A stretch of DNA of 38,534 bases from a virus. Numbering within the stretch: position 1 is the first letter of the stretch; each line of letters starts with the position of its first letter. The translations under genes were made by a program, and so were the position numbers. Shown here in pieces: positions 13,255 through 21,374 of the stretch. The notes under the pieces were generated by a model. That model was not told the DNA's origin. It saw only the letters and a program-made list of their open reading frames with translations, and did no database searches. Location of the stretch: positions 1-38,534 of the IMG/VR virus record IMGVR_UViG_3300044612_001208, one strand, 5' to 3'.

Positions 13255-13584
13255 ATGGCCGCCCCCAAACCCGCGCCTCGGCGCCACAATTCAGAGGGTA
13301 ACCCGCTCCGGCTGGTCCTCCCTAATCAAGACACCCCGGAGGCGACTAGCACTCGCCTGTCCGGTGAACTTCCTCCCCTGGAAGGCCAACTCCCCTCGCC
13401 GCAGTCGAGCGCGGCGGGGGGCCTTTTGGGGGCCGATCTGGTCGCACTGGCCAACCGCCGTGAGCATGACGCGCTCGTTGCCGATGCCCTGCGCCTTCGC
13501 CGTGTGCAGGTCGGTAATCCTGAGGCCCGCCGGAAGCTGGCCGTTGCTGTTCGCCGGATGCTGGAACTGGAGCGCCGGGCATGA
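13255..13584 (+). CDS. hypothetical protein with disordered N-terminus
   Basis: 109 residues; the ATG follows the Cro-like stop with no gap. Residues 1-60 are Pro/Ser/Arg-rich and probably disordered. Residues 60-105 are a charged helix pair (GADLVALANRREHDALVADALRLRRV...RRKLAVAVRRMLELERR). No family recognised. Its stop overlaps the helicase ATG. Confidence 0.65.
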   Translation: MAAPKPAPRRHNSEGNPLRLVLPNQDTPEATSTRLSGELPPLEGQLPSPQSSAAGGLLGADLVALANRREHDALVADALRLRRVQVGNPEARRKLAVAVRRMLELERRA

Positions 13585-14981
13585 GCCTTGCCGATTATCG
13601 CGGCTTGATCGCCGCCAAGCGCATTGCCTTTGTTCCGCGCGGGATGGCGACGATCCCCAGCCTGAACCCGGCGCTAAAGGATCACCAACGCCACGCGGTC
13701 GAGTTTGCGCTTAAGGCCGGTTGCGCTGCGCTGTTTCTCGATACGGGCCTTGGCAAAACGCTCTGCGCTTTGGAATGGGGCCGCATCGTCGTTGAACACA
13801 CAGGGCGCCCGGTCCTGATGCTCGCCCCGCTGGCCGTCGCCGCTCAACACGAGCGCGAAGCGGTCAAGTTTGGCATCGACGCCAAGGCGGTTCGCGAGCC
13901 CGACGAGATCACCACGCCGCGCGTCTACATCACCAATTACGACCGGCTGGCCAAGTTTGACGCCGAACAGTTTGCGGGCGTCATCCTGGACGAAAGCAGC
14001 ATTCTAAAGAGCTTCCACGGCGCCACGACCAAGGCCCTGATTGCCACCTTCAAGCACACGCCGTTCCGCCTTTGCTGCACCGCGACCCCGGCGCCGAACG
14101 ATCATGCCGAACTAGGCCAGCACTCCGAGTTTCTGGGCGTCATGTCGCAAAGCCAGATGCTCACGCGCTGGTTTATCCATGACAGCGCCGACACTGGCAA
14201 CTGGCGCATGAAGGGCCACGCCGTTCAGGACTTCTGGAATTGGGTGGCGAGCTGGGCGCGCTGCGTTTCCAAGCCCTCTGACCTTGGATTTAGCGACGAA
14301 GGCTATGACCTGCCCGCGCTCGATCTGAAGCGCCACATTGTCGAGGCGGATCGCTCGCTTGACGCGGGCGCCGAGAAGGACGGCCAGGCACGGCTGTTCC
14401 GTATGCCCGATACGTCCGCAACCTCGATCCACCGCGAGAAGCGGATGACCACTGACGCCCGCGCCGACGTTATTGCGGCCCTGGTGGCGCAAGAGCCGGG
14501 CGAGGCTTGGGTGGTCTGGTGCGACACCGACTATGAAGCCGACGCGCTGGCCGACCGCATCCCCGGCGCCGTTGAGGTTCGCGGCTCGATGAGCCCCGAC
14601 GTCAAAGAGGCTAACCTGACCATGTTCTCGACGGGACAGGTTCGGGTGATCATCACCAAGCCGTCAATCGCCGGGTTCGGCCTTAACTGGCAGCACTCCG
14701 CGCGCATGGCGTTCGTGGGCCTCTCGTTTTCGTATGAGAGCTTTTATCAGGCCATCCGCCGCTGCTGGCGTTTCGGCCAGTCGCGCCCGGTTAGCGTTCA
14801 CGTCGCCTGCGCTGATACCGAAGAAAGCATCTGGCAAATCGTCAGCCGCAAGGCGGGCGACCATGACGCCATGAAGGCTGAGATGACCGCTGCGATGGCC
14901 CGCGCGTCGCACAGCGTCCCCGAACAAGCACCCTATCAACCGGCCAAGCCTTTGGCCCTTCCGCAATGGATTGCCGCATGA
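13581..14981 (+). CDS. SNF2-type DEAD/DEAH helicase
   Basis: 466 residues. Walker A is DTGLGKT (about 54-60). Motif II is LDESS (about 136-140), with DESS in place of DEAH. Motif III is CTATPAPND, and motif VI QAIRRCWRFGQ is near 388-398. The C-terminal helicase lobe holds VWCDTDYEADAL and ITKPSIAGFGLNWQ. Such short SNF2 ATPases are common in phage early regions. Here the gene overlaps a DNA methyltransferase gene (ATGA), so the two may act together, as in translocating modification systems. Confidence 0.9.
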   Translation: MSLADYRGLIAAKRIAFVPRGMATIPSLNPALKDHQRHAVEFALKAGCAALFLDTGLGKTLCALEWGRIVVEHTGRPVLMLAPLAVAAQHEREAVKFGIDAKAVREPDEITTPRVYITNYDRLAKFDAEQFAGVILDESSILKSFHGATTKALIATFKHTPFRLCCTATPAPNDHAELGQHSEFLGVMSQSQMLTRWFIHDSADTGNWRMKGHAVQDFWNWVASWARCVSKPSDLGFSDEGYDLPALDLKRHIVEADRSLDAGAEKDGQARLFRMPDTSATSIHREKRMTTDARADVIAALVAQEPGEAWVVWCDTDYEADALADRIPGAVEVRGSMSPDVKEANLTMFSTGQVRVIITKPSIAGFGLNWQHSARMAFVGLSFSYESFYQAIRRCWRFGQSRPVSVHVACADTEESIWQIVSRKAGDHDAMKAEMTAAMARASHSVPEQAPYQPAKPLALPQWIAA

Positions 14982-15883
14982 CCGCTGTTCTTGACAGCAA
15001 CCAAGGCGAACGCTTCGCCGCCTATAACGCCGATTGCGTGGAGTTTGCCACTAACCTGCCTGACAACTCGCTCGACTTTTCCGTCTACTCGCCGCCGTTC
15101 GCTCACCTGTTCGTCTACAGCGACAGCGAGCGGGACATGGGTAACGTCAAGGACGAGGCTGAGTTCAAGACGCTGTACCGGCATCTGGTCCGCGAGAAGT
15201 TTCGCGCGACCAAGCCGGGCAGGCTGACAGCGGTTCACTGTTCGGACATTCCGCGAACGAAGTCGATGCATGGCGCCGTCGGGCTCTATGACTTTCCGGC
15301 GGATATTCGGGAGGTTCACGAGGCTGAAGGCTGGACCTACCACAGCCGCGTTACGATCTGGAAAGATCCCGTTGTTGAGATGACGCGGACCAAGGCGCTG
15401 GGGCTGCTGTACAAGCAGCTCTGCACCGACGCCACGCGCTCCCGCCAAGGGATGCCCGACTATCTGCTGGTGTTCCGCAAAACGCCTGCCGATGAAAGCG
15501 AGGCCGATAAGGTCGGCCAGGATCGGACGCTGTTCCCGGTCACGCAATGGCAGCAATGGGCCTCGCCGGTCTGGATGGATATCCAGCAAACGAACGTCCT
15601 TAACGTCAAGGTCGCCCGCGAGGACAAGGACGAGCGCCACCTTTGCCCGCTGCAACTCGACCTGATCGAACGCGCGGTGCGGCTCTGGACCAACCCCAAT
15701 GACGTCGTGTTTAGCCCGTTCATGGGCATCGGCTCGGAAGGCTGGGCCTCGCTCAAGGCCGGGCGCCGGTTCATCGGGACCGAACTGAAGCCCGCCTATT
15801 TCCGACAAGCCGTCCGCAACCTGACGGAAATGGAAGCGCAATCGACCGGCCCTTCGCTGCTTTCCGTGGCGGGTGTTGCATGA
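14978..15883 (+). CDS. DNA methyltransferase (N4-cytosine/N6-adenine class)
   Basis: 301 residues from ATG 14978; an ATG at 14966 also exists. Catalytic motif IV is SPPF (residues 38-41) near the N-terminus. The SAM-binding FxGxG-like motif, SPFMGIGSEGWASL, is near the C-terminus, so the order is that of beta-class enzymes. FIGTELKPAYFRQA follows. SPPF fits N4-cytosine or N6-adenine transfer. No partner restriction gene is visible except a small HNH downstream, so it is most likely an orphan that masks phage DNA. Recognition site unknown. Confidence 0.85.
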   Translation: MTAVLDSNQGERFAAYNADCVEFATNLPDNSLDFSVYSPPFAHLFVYSDSERDMGNVKDEAEFKTLYRHLVREKFRATKPGRLTAVHCSDIPRTKSMHGAVGLYDFPADIREVHEAEGWTYHSRVTIWKDPVVEMTRTKALGLLYKQLCTDATRSRQGMPDYLLVFRKTPADESEADKVGQDRTLFPVTQWQQWASPVWMDIQQTNVLNVKVAREDKDERHLCPLQLDLIERAVRLWTNPNDVVFSPFMGIGSEGWASLKAGRRFIGTELKPAYFRQAVRNLTEMEAQSTGPSLLSVAGVA

Positions 15884-16239
15884 CCGGCCGCACCGGTCCC
15901 GAGTGGTCCAGCAACAATCCCAACGCCGTTATTCCGAAGACGGTCAAGGCGCGCGTCTGGCTGAAGTGCGAGGGCCGTTGCGCCTTGACCGGCCGCAAGC
16001 TGGGGCCGGGCGATGCCGTGGACTTTGACCACATCACGCCTCTGTCGATGGGCGGCAAGCACGCCGAGAGCAACCTGCAATTGGTCAGCCGCGAAGCTCA
16101 CCGGGCGAAGACCGCCAAGGAAGCCGGGCCGCGTTCGAAGGCTGATCGGATGCACGCGAAACATTTTGGCTACTGGCCGCCTTCGCCCCGCAAGCTCCAA
16201 GGCCGTTCGTTTGCCAAGCGCGGGGATGTGCGGTCATGA
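15880..16239 (+). CDS. HNH endonuclease
   Basis: 119 residues, ATGA overlap with the methyltransferase. The HNH core is at about 27-75: RCALTGRKL, DFDHITPLSMGGKH, ESNLQLVSREAHRAKTAKE, with the paired Cys replaced by one Cys. The basic C-terminus may bind DNA. It could be a nicking or restriction-like nuclease protected by the adjacent methylase, or a homing-type passenger. Confidence 0.85.
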   Translation: MTGRTGPEWSSNNPNAVIPKTVKARVWLKCEGRCALTGRKLGPGDAVDFDHITPLSMGGKHAESNLQLVSREAHRAKTAKEAGPRSKADRMHAKHFGYWPPSPRKLQGRSFAKRGDVRS

Positions 16240-16646
16240 GGTCTTACCCCGAAAAGCGGCGCCGCGTGTTTTTCGCTGAGCATGACGCGATCCTGCGCGA
16301 GCAATACGCGGATGCGTCCAGCGAGATGATTACGAGCTGGGCCAAGGCCTGGAACGTGTCGCGCGACGCTATTCGCAACCGCGCTCTTGTTCTTGGCGTG
16401 CGGCGTTCGCAGGCGGCTAAAGAGGCGGCGTTGGCGCAAGGCCAGCACGACCGCAACGGCACTGTCGGGATTTACGAGATCCCGGCGCCGAACCGTGACG
16501 AGGACTATTCCGCCGCCTGCCTCGCTGAAGGCGGGTTCGGGCGCTTCCTCGAAACCAGAGGCCGCAACGGCGAACCGCGCCTGACTGGCCCCTATGTGCC
16601 CTACACCGCCGAACGCAACGCCAGACGCTCACAGGTGGCCGCATGA
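16236..16646 (+). CDS. helix-turn-helix protein
   Basis: 136 residues. The N-terminal 55 residues resemble a Myb/GcrA-like helix-turn-helix: EHDAILREQYADASSEMITSWAKAWNVSRDAIRNRALVLGV. The C-terminal part is acidic-polar with no motif. It stands directly before the GcrA-family gene, with overlapping stop and start, and may be another small transcription factor of this operon. Confidence 0.7.
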   Translation: MRSYPEKRRRVFFAEHDAILREQYADASSEMITSWAKAWNVSRDAIRNRALVLGVRRSQAAKEAALAQGQHDRNGTVGIYEIPAPNRDEDYSAACLAEGGFGRFLETRGRNGEPRLTGPYVPYTAERNARRSQVAA

Positions 16647-17248
16647 CCAAGGGTTTAACTGCTGGCGCATGGGCAAACCCCGAGGCGGTCACTTACGCGA
16701 CAGAGCGTTATATGGCGGGCCGCAGCGCCGCTGAAGTCGCGCGCGAGCTGCGCGCCAAGTTCGGCATTATCGTCACGCGAAACGCCGTCATCGGCAAAAT
16801 GAACCGCACCGGCGTCGCCCAAATACGGGCGCTGGAGCCGACCGCCCCAAAGCCGTCGCGGACAAACACCCGCTACACGGCGCCCGACGGCGTCAGGGCT
16901 CCCTCAGTGCGACGTACGCACAAGCGCCAGCCGAAGGCGCCGCACCAGCCTACGTTTAAGGTCGTCGTCGCTGGCAACGGCGCGACGTTCGTTCACGACA
17001 CCCGGCCCGCCCGACTGAAGGTGACAACGCCCCCCGCTGACATCGCAGCCGCCCCCCGCCATTGGGAAAGCCGCCGATTCGGAGAGTGCGCCTTTCCGAT
17101 CAACGACGACGTGACGGCCATTCAGTCCTGCTGCAACCCGTGCGGCGATGCGACCTACTGCCAGCAGCACAAGGCCATCATGACCGGCTCTATGCCGAAG
17201 TCTTGGGACAACTTCACGAAGCAGAAGTTCGCCAAGTGGGTGGCATGA
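16643..17248 (+). CDS. GcrA-family cell cycle regulator
   Basis: 201 residues. The N-terminal GcrA motif is present: AGRSAAEVARELRAKFG then IIVTRNAVIGKMNRTGV, close to the TRNAVIGK segment of GcrA. A basic linker of about 85 residues follows. The C-terminal signature CAFPIN...CCNPC...YCQQH matches the Cys/His end of GcrA. In alphaproteobacteria GcrA recruits sigma70 RNA polymerase at promoters bearing methylated GANTC. A phage copy next to a DNA methyltransferase could redirect host or phage promoters; that link is inference. Confidence 0.85.
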   Translation: MTKGLTAGAWANPEAVTYATERYMAGRSAAEVARELRAKFGIIVTRNAVIGKMNRTGVAQIRALEPTAPKPSRTNTRYTAPDGVRAPSVRRTHKRQPKAPHQPTFKVVVAGNGATFVHDTRPARLKVTTPPADIAAAPRHWESRRFGECAFPINDDVTAIQSCCNPCGDATYCQQHKAIMTGSMPKSWDNFTKQKFAKWVA

Positions 17249-17424
17249 CCGAGCCCGCTAATTCCGCTTCGTCTTGTCGGGGGATTTGCCAAGCTAATGG
17301 CATGACCGCTTCCCCAACTTCCCCCGGCTTGCCTGCCAATCCCCCCGCCCCGTGGGTCAGTGTCGGTACAGCCGCATGGGCCGTCATCGCCAAGCTGAAG
17401 GTGGTTCATGATCCACGCGCTTGA
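17245..17424 (+). CDS. small hypothetical protein
   Basis: 59 residues from ATG 17245 (ATGA overlap). Ser/Pro-rich first half, then WVSVGTAAWAVIAKLKVV. It overlaps the DnaB start by 17 bases. No motif; supported by coupling and position only. Confidence 0.5.
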   Translation: MTEPANSASSCRGICQANGMTASPTSPGLPANPPAPWVSVGTAAWAVIAKLKVVHDPRA

Positions 17425-18823
17425 AGCCGAGCTAGCCCTGATCGGGGCCGCGCTGTCTGACGCCGAGGCTTGCGTCGAGGAAATCGAGCGCGTTCGCCCG
17501 GAACACTTTTTCGACCCCGTGCATCAGCGGATCTGGGAAGCGACCCGGCGTCTATCGATAAATGGTCGGGCTGATGTCGTTTCGGTCGCTGAGCATCTCT
17601 CGCAGGATGCGGGTTTCGCCGAATGGGGCGGGCTTCCCATGTTGGGCGAGCTGTATGAGCGCGGCGCGGTGTGGACCGCCCAGGCTCACGCCGAAATCAT
17701 TCTCGACCGCGCCGCACGCCGGGCAATTTCGTTTCTTGCCGAGGACGTTTCCAAAGCCGCGTTTAACACCGGCGAGGGGACTGCTGAGGAGGTTCTGGCG
17801 AGCCTTGAGCGCGGCGCCGCAGACATCGCCCGTGACGGCGTTTCGCGGGAGGCTTGGAAGCCTCTCGCCTTCGTGGCCAACGAAGCCGTCAGGATCGCCC
17901 GTGAGCGCCGTGGGATGCCCGGTTTGTCCATCGGGCTGTCCGAGGTGGACCGGATCACTGGCGGGCTTCGCAAGGGCCAACTGACGCTCCTCGCCGGTCG
18001 CCCCGGCATGGGCAAGTCCACCGCCGCCCTTCAGATTGCCAAGGCCGTTGCAGAGCAGGGGAAGGGCGTCGCGTTTTTCTCGCTGGAGATGACCGAGCCC
18101 GAGCTTGGCCTTCGCATGGCCTGCGATATGGCGTTTGACCCAATGCGCCCGGTTTACTCTGGCGAGGACGATAACCCGTCCTACTACAAGGCCGAATGGG
18201 GATCGCTGGACGACGCCCAATGGGGACGGCTGGAAAGCGCGCAGAGGGCCATGAGCAGCCTTCCCGTGCTGTTCGATACCCGCCCCGCGCTTACGTCCGC
18301 CCAGATCATGTCAGCGGCCCGCCGCATTGTTCGCAACTGGCGCAAGGCTGGTATCGAGCCCGGCTGCATCATCGTTGACCATCTGGGCCTCATCCGCCCC
18401 GACCGCCAGACCGGGAACAAGGTCTCGGAAGTCGCCGAGGTGTCGGGCGCCCTGCGCGAGATGGCCAAGGCACTAGAGGTTCCGATGGTGGCCCTTTGCC
18501 AGCTTTCCCGCGACGTCGAGAAGCGCGAGAGCAAGGACCGCCGCCCCGGCCTGAGTGACCTTCGCTGGGCCGGTGAGCTGGAGCAGGACGCGCATGTGGT
18601 CATGTTCCTGTATCGCCCGGAATACTACCTCAAGGCCCCCGAGCCGACCGGCGACGAGATCAACGACGACAACGCCTATGGCGCCTACGTCCGCAAGCTG
18701 GACCAGGTGCGTAACAAGCTGTTCTGGATCGTCGCCAAGAACCGCCAAGGCCCGACTGCCGAGGCTGAGACGTTCTGCCGGATCGATTGCAGCGCCATCC
18801 GCGACATTCGGAGGGCCGCATGA
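17408..18823 (+). CDS. dnaB: replicative DnaB-type helicase
   Basis: 471 residues. The N-terminal DnaB domain (1-105) holds HFFDPVHQRIWEATRRL. The RecA-like ATPase has Walker A GRPGMGKS (about 197-204), FFSLEMTE, the IIVDHLGLI Walker B and LCQLSRDVEKR, with the typical D-L-R-W-A-G-E-L-E-Q-D segment. It unwinds DNA at phage forks and is ring-forming in this family. The initiator/loader gene follows with an ATGA overlap, so it probably acts with it. Confidence 0.95.
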   Translation: MIHALEAELALIGAALSDAEACVEEIERVRPEHFFDPVHQRIWEATRRLSINGRADVVSVAEHLSQDAGFAEWGGLPMLGELYERGAVWTAQAHAEIILDRAARRAISFLAEDVSKAAFNTGEGTAEEVLASLERGAADIARDGVSREAWKPLAFVANEAVRIARERRGMPGLSIGLSEVDRITGGLRKGQLTLLAGRPGMGKSTAALQIAKAVAEQGKGVAFFSLEMTEPELGLRMACDMAFDPMRPVYSGEDDNPSYYKAEWGSLDDAQWGRLESAQRAMSSLPVLFDTRPALTSAQIMSAARRIVRNWRKAGIEPGCIIVDHLGLIRPDRQTGNKVSEVAEVSGALREMAKALEVPMVALCQLSRDVEKRESKDRRPGLSDLRWAGELEQDAHVVMFLYRPEYYLKAPEPTGDEINDDNAYGAYVRKLDQVRNKLFWIVAKNRQGPTAEAETFCRIDCSAIRDIRRAA

Positions 18824-19671
18824 GCGCACCGCCCTACATGCCCTTCTACGTCGGCGACTATCTGGCCGACACCGGCCACCTGACGACCATTGAACACGGG
18901 GCCTATCTGCTGCTGCTTTCGACGATGTGGCGAGCGGGCGGAAGCCTTCCCGCCGATGACGTGAAGCTGGCCAGGTACACGCGCATGACCGCCGGTCAGT
19001 GGAGCCGCGTGAAGGGGACGATCCTGTCGTTCTTCGACCTCGAAAACGGGGAGATTACGCAGCGCCGTTTAACCCGCGAACTGACGAAACATAGCGAAGT
19101 CGTCAGACAGCGACGCGAAAGTGGTTCTCGCGGCGGGAAGGCTAAGGCGTTGAAAAATAACGATGTGCCTCTAGCAAATGCTGTAGCCGAGCTAAAGCAA
19201 CCAGAACCAGAACCAAAGGTAGCTAAAGCTACCATATCGGATGCTAACGCATCCTCAGTCGCTGGAGGCGACGTTGAGGCGGCGTTTGCGGGCTGGAACC
19301 AACTTGCCGGAAGGCTTGGTTTGCGGGTGGCCAAGGATTTGACCCCCGAACGTCGGCGACACATCCGGGCTCGCCTAGCCTCTTGCGGCCTTGAGGGCTG
19401 GCGGGAGGCGTTGAGCGGCGTCGAGCGCAGCAGCCATTGCCGGGGCGAGAACGATCGAGGCTGGCGGGCCGATCTGGATTTTGTCTGCCAACCCAAGTCG
19501 TTCCAGCGGCTCCGCGAAGGCTTCTACGGCGGCGACGCGGCGACCGAGACCGCCCCCGACTGGGAAAACTTCCTCGCCACCTGGAGGGCCACGGGCCGCT
19601 GGCCCAAGTCGCTAGGCCCGCCGCCTGACCATCCCGAAACCCAAGTCCCCGAAACCCTGAGAGCAGCCTGA
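18820..19671 (+). CDS. DUF1376 replication initiator/helicase-loader-like protein
   Basis: 283 residues. The N-terminal DUF1376 domain (about 1-100) has PYMPFYVGDYLADTGHLT, EHGAYLLLLSTMWRAGGSLPADD and a winged-helix-like stretch. A hydrophilic low-complexity linker follows (about 108-148, Lys/Asn/Glu/Pro/Ala-rich), then a C-terminal domain (150-283). The linker DNA carries palindromic iterons, as in lambda O, where the origin lies inside the initiator gene. The gene is placed between dnaB and the SSB-tail gene. Initiation is inferred; DUF1376 proteins themselves are poorly characterised. Confidence 0.8.
   Translation: MSAPPYMPFYVGDYLADTGHLTTIEHGAYLLLLSTMWRAGGSLPADDVKLARYTRMTAGQWSRVKGTILSFFDLENGEITQRRLTRELTKHSEVVRQRRESGSRGGKAKALKNNDVPLANAVAELKQPEPEPKVAKATISDANASSVAGGDVEAAFAGWNQLAGRLGLRVAKDLTPERRRHIRARLASCGLEGWREALSGVERSSHCRGENDRGWRADLDFVCQPKSFQRLREGFYGGDAATETAPDWENFLATWRATGRWPKSLGPPPDHPETQVPETLRAA
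19141..19256. other. putative replication origin with palindromic iterons
   Basis: An AT-richer stretch inside the DUF1376 gene. Two perfect palindromes stand 21 bases apart centre to centre (two helical turns): GGTAGC-TAAA-GCTACC (19218-19233) and GGATGC-TAAC-GCATCC (19239-19254). Two weaker copies lie upstream: TCTAGC-AAAT-GCTGTA (19170-19185) and CCGAGC-TAAA-GCAACC (19187-19202). An AAAAATAA run (19154-19161) flanks them. Layout and position match a lambda-type origin. Confidence 0.55.
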
Positions 19672-19672
19672 C

Positions 19673-19924
19673 ATGGCCTACGAACAACGCCCCGGCGACA
19701 TCGCCATCTTTTTCGAGAAGTCCAAGACCAACGACAAGGCCCCCGACTGGAAGGGAACGGTCGTCACCCCCGATGGCCAGAAGCTGCAAGTGGCGCTTTG
19801 GAAAAAGTCGGAGACCATGTTGGCCGGCAAGGTCGAGGAGCCCCGCCAGCGTCAACAGGACGACGTGAGCCCGCGCCGCGACGCCCCGGCCAGCCGCGAC
19901 CTCGACGACGAGATTCCGTTCTAG
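19673..19924 (+). CDS. small protein with SSB-type acidic C-terminal tip
   Basis: 83 residues. A compact beta-rich first half (IAIFFEK, DWKGTVVTPDGQKLQVALWKK) is followed by a disordered, charged linker and ends in DLDDEIPF, the conserved tip of bacterial SSB that binds partner proteins. It is too short for a canonical OB-fold SSB of 110+ residues. It may be a minimal ssDNA-binding protein or a mimic that recruits SSB partners to phage forks. ATG one base after the preceding stop. Confidence 0.65.
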   Translation: MAYEQRPGDIAIFFEKSKTNDKAPDWKGTVVTPDGQKLQVALWKKSETMLAGKVEEPRQRQQDDVSPRRDAPASRDLDDEIPF

Positions 19925-19927
19925 GCC

Positions 19928-20146
19928 ATGACCCGCCCCGTCCCCGCTATCATCTTCCGCATGTCTGAAGCCCTCGACGCTGAGATCATCCGCCAGCGCC
20001 GGGGCGTGACCGGTCGGCCTTTCGATGCCCGGCTGGATCTCGACGCTGAACGGCTCGCCCGCGTGGCCTTTGACGTCTTTTGCGAGTGGATCGGCAAGGA
20101 AGGGTTCGCTCACGTTCACACATGGCTGAGGAGCCTTTTGCGATGA
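19928..20146 (+). CDS. small hypothetical protein
   Basis: 72 residues from ATG 19928; ATG 19961 is an alternative. Mostly helical, with a central charged region and FDVFCEWIGKEGFAHVHTWLR at the end. No family recognised. Its stop overlaps the next ATG. Confidence 0.6.
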   Translation: MTRPVPAIIFRMSEALDAEIIRQRRGVTGRPFDARLDLDAERLARVAFDVFCEWIGKEGFAHVHTWLRSLLR

Positions 20147-20778
20147 CCCGCACGCCCCGCCGCAAGAGCCGAGTGGCCGACGCGCGACGCCTCAAACAGC
20201 TTCGAGAGCCTGCTGCCGAAAAGGAACAAGCTGAAGCCTTAGAGGTAGACCGGGGCATTCGCGAGACGATGCTTCTGGAACAAGGGCGCGGCCATGAGTT
20301 TGAGGCGCCGGTTGCCCAGCGAGGCGACGCGGGCCGCAAGCCCTACCGCCGCAAGTCCGGTCTCGATTGGCTGCTGTTCAAGGGGCGCCTGTCTGCGATC
20401 CAGATGCAGGCCGCCCTTCGCTATGGCGACGACTGGCGATCCGCCAACGACATCACGGTGCGGTCCTGCCTAAACGATGTGCGGGGAGGCGGCGACGAGA
20501 CTACGCCGCAGCATATTCGGCTGTTTGCGGGCAACCGCCTCACGCGAGCCAGGATCGAAGGGCTTTGCGCTCACAAAACTCTAATTGCCCTTTGCGACCG
20601 GGTTTGCGGTCAAGGGGATCGCGTGCGGGACATCGCGCAAGGTGATGACGAAGTAACCGCAAGATATGAGGCCGCGCTTTGCATCGGCCTAGACCTTTTG
20701 GCCGCGCATTATGGTATGGTGACGACATGCGAAACACGCGATTCATTTACGTTATTGGCGATGGCGGCCCAGCCGTAA
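20143..20778 (+). CDS. DUF6456-like protein, possible late regulator by position
   Basis: 211 residues from ATG 20143 (ATGA overlap); an in-frame ATG at 20122 also exists. A basic N-terminus and helix (to about 60) precede a domain with SGLDWLLFKGRLSAIQMQAALRYGDDW and, near the C-terminus, LCDRVCGQGDRVRDIA and ALCIGLDLLAAHYGM, as in DUF6456. It ends the early right operon, where lambdoid phages keep their late antiterminator. The regulatory role is guessed from position only. Confidence 0.6.
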   Translation: MTRTPRRKSRVADARRLKQLREPAAEKEQAEALEVDRGIRETMLLEQGRGHEFEAPVAQRGDAGRKPYRRKSGLDWLLFKGRLSAIQMQAALRYGDDWRSANDITVRSCLNDVRGGGDETTPQHIRLFAGNRLTRARIEGLCAHKTLIALCDRVCGQGDRVRDIAQGDDEVTARYEAALCIGLDLLAAHYGMVTTCETRDSFTLLAMAAQP

Positions 20779-21374
20779 AGATCGGCGTCACGGATCGTTT
20801 AGCGGTTAGGCTTTCAAGCCTTCAGGTGGGCAACCCCAACGAGCTTGCGATCCTGTACGACAAGCGCGTGCTGTATCGGCTTGCGGAGTGCACAGAGTCA
20901 AAGGTTCACCAAAAGCTTAAGACGGCGCACCGTCGCGGCGAATGGTTCGAGGTGAGCGTCGAGACCGCAACGGCGACCATCGACGAGGTTTATCAGCACC
21001 TCTTGGATACGGTGGAGCCGCCCAAAGAGCCGGAAGGGCTTTTGGATTTGTCGCGCAATTCCGATTACGACATCGACGCGGCGGCGCCCGAAGCCATTGC
21101 CTGGTTCCGCACCTTGATGAATGAGCCAACCGGCAAAGAGTTTGCGGCCAAGATTTTGCAGGCCATCCAACGCGCCGACGGTAAGGCCGCTGCAATGGCG
21201 TTTCAGTACGAGATCGTCTGGCGTTCGCCGGTCTCGCGTGTCCTGCACCTTCGCCCCGGCGATCTGCGACAGGCCCACGCGGCGCTTTCCAAGGCGATCA
21301 ACACGCTCTGTGATGTTTTCCGCGCCAGACGCGAACAATCGCTGCTTGACAAAATCCGGGGAATTGCTGCATAG
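20727..21374 (+). CDS. GIY-YIG nuclease-like protein (T5orf172 type)
   Basis: 215 residues from ATG 20727, overlapping the previous gene by 52 bases. The GIY-YIG-like domain spans about 5-85: FIYVIG, VKIGV (18-21), RLSSLQVGNPNEL, Glu57/His61 and GEWFEV (71-76). A helical C-terminal half (100-215) has no motif. It is related to the protein at 6008-6490, with the same LQVGxPxxL and GEWF signatures. It could act as an endonuclease; catalytic residues are only partly visible. Confidence 0.75.
   Translation: MRNTRFIYVIGDGGPAVKIGVTDRLAVRLSSLQVGNPNELAILYDKRVLYRLAECTESKVHQKLKTAHRRGEWFEVSVETATATIDEVYQHLLDTVEPPKEPEGLLDLSRNSDYDIDAAAPEAIAWFRTLMNEPTGKEFAAKILQAIQRADGKAAAMAFQYEIVWRSPVSRVLHLRPGDLRQAHAALSKAINTLCDVFRARREQSLLDKIRGIAA

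Noticed and set aside
14936-15841. 301-codon minus-strand frame over the methyltransferase
   Set aside because: The plus-strand protein has full catalytic motifs and coupling; the antisense frame has none.
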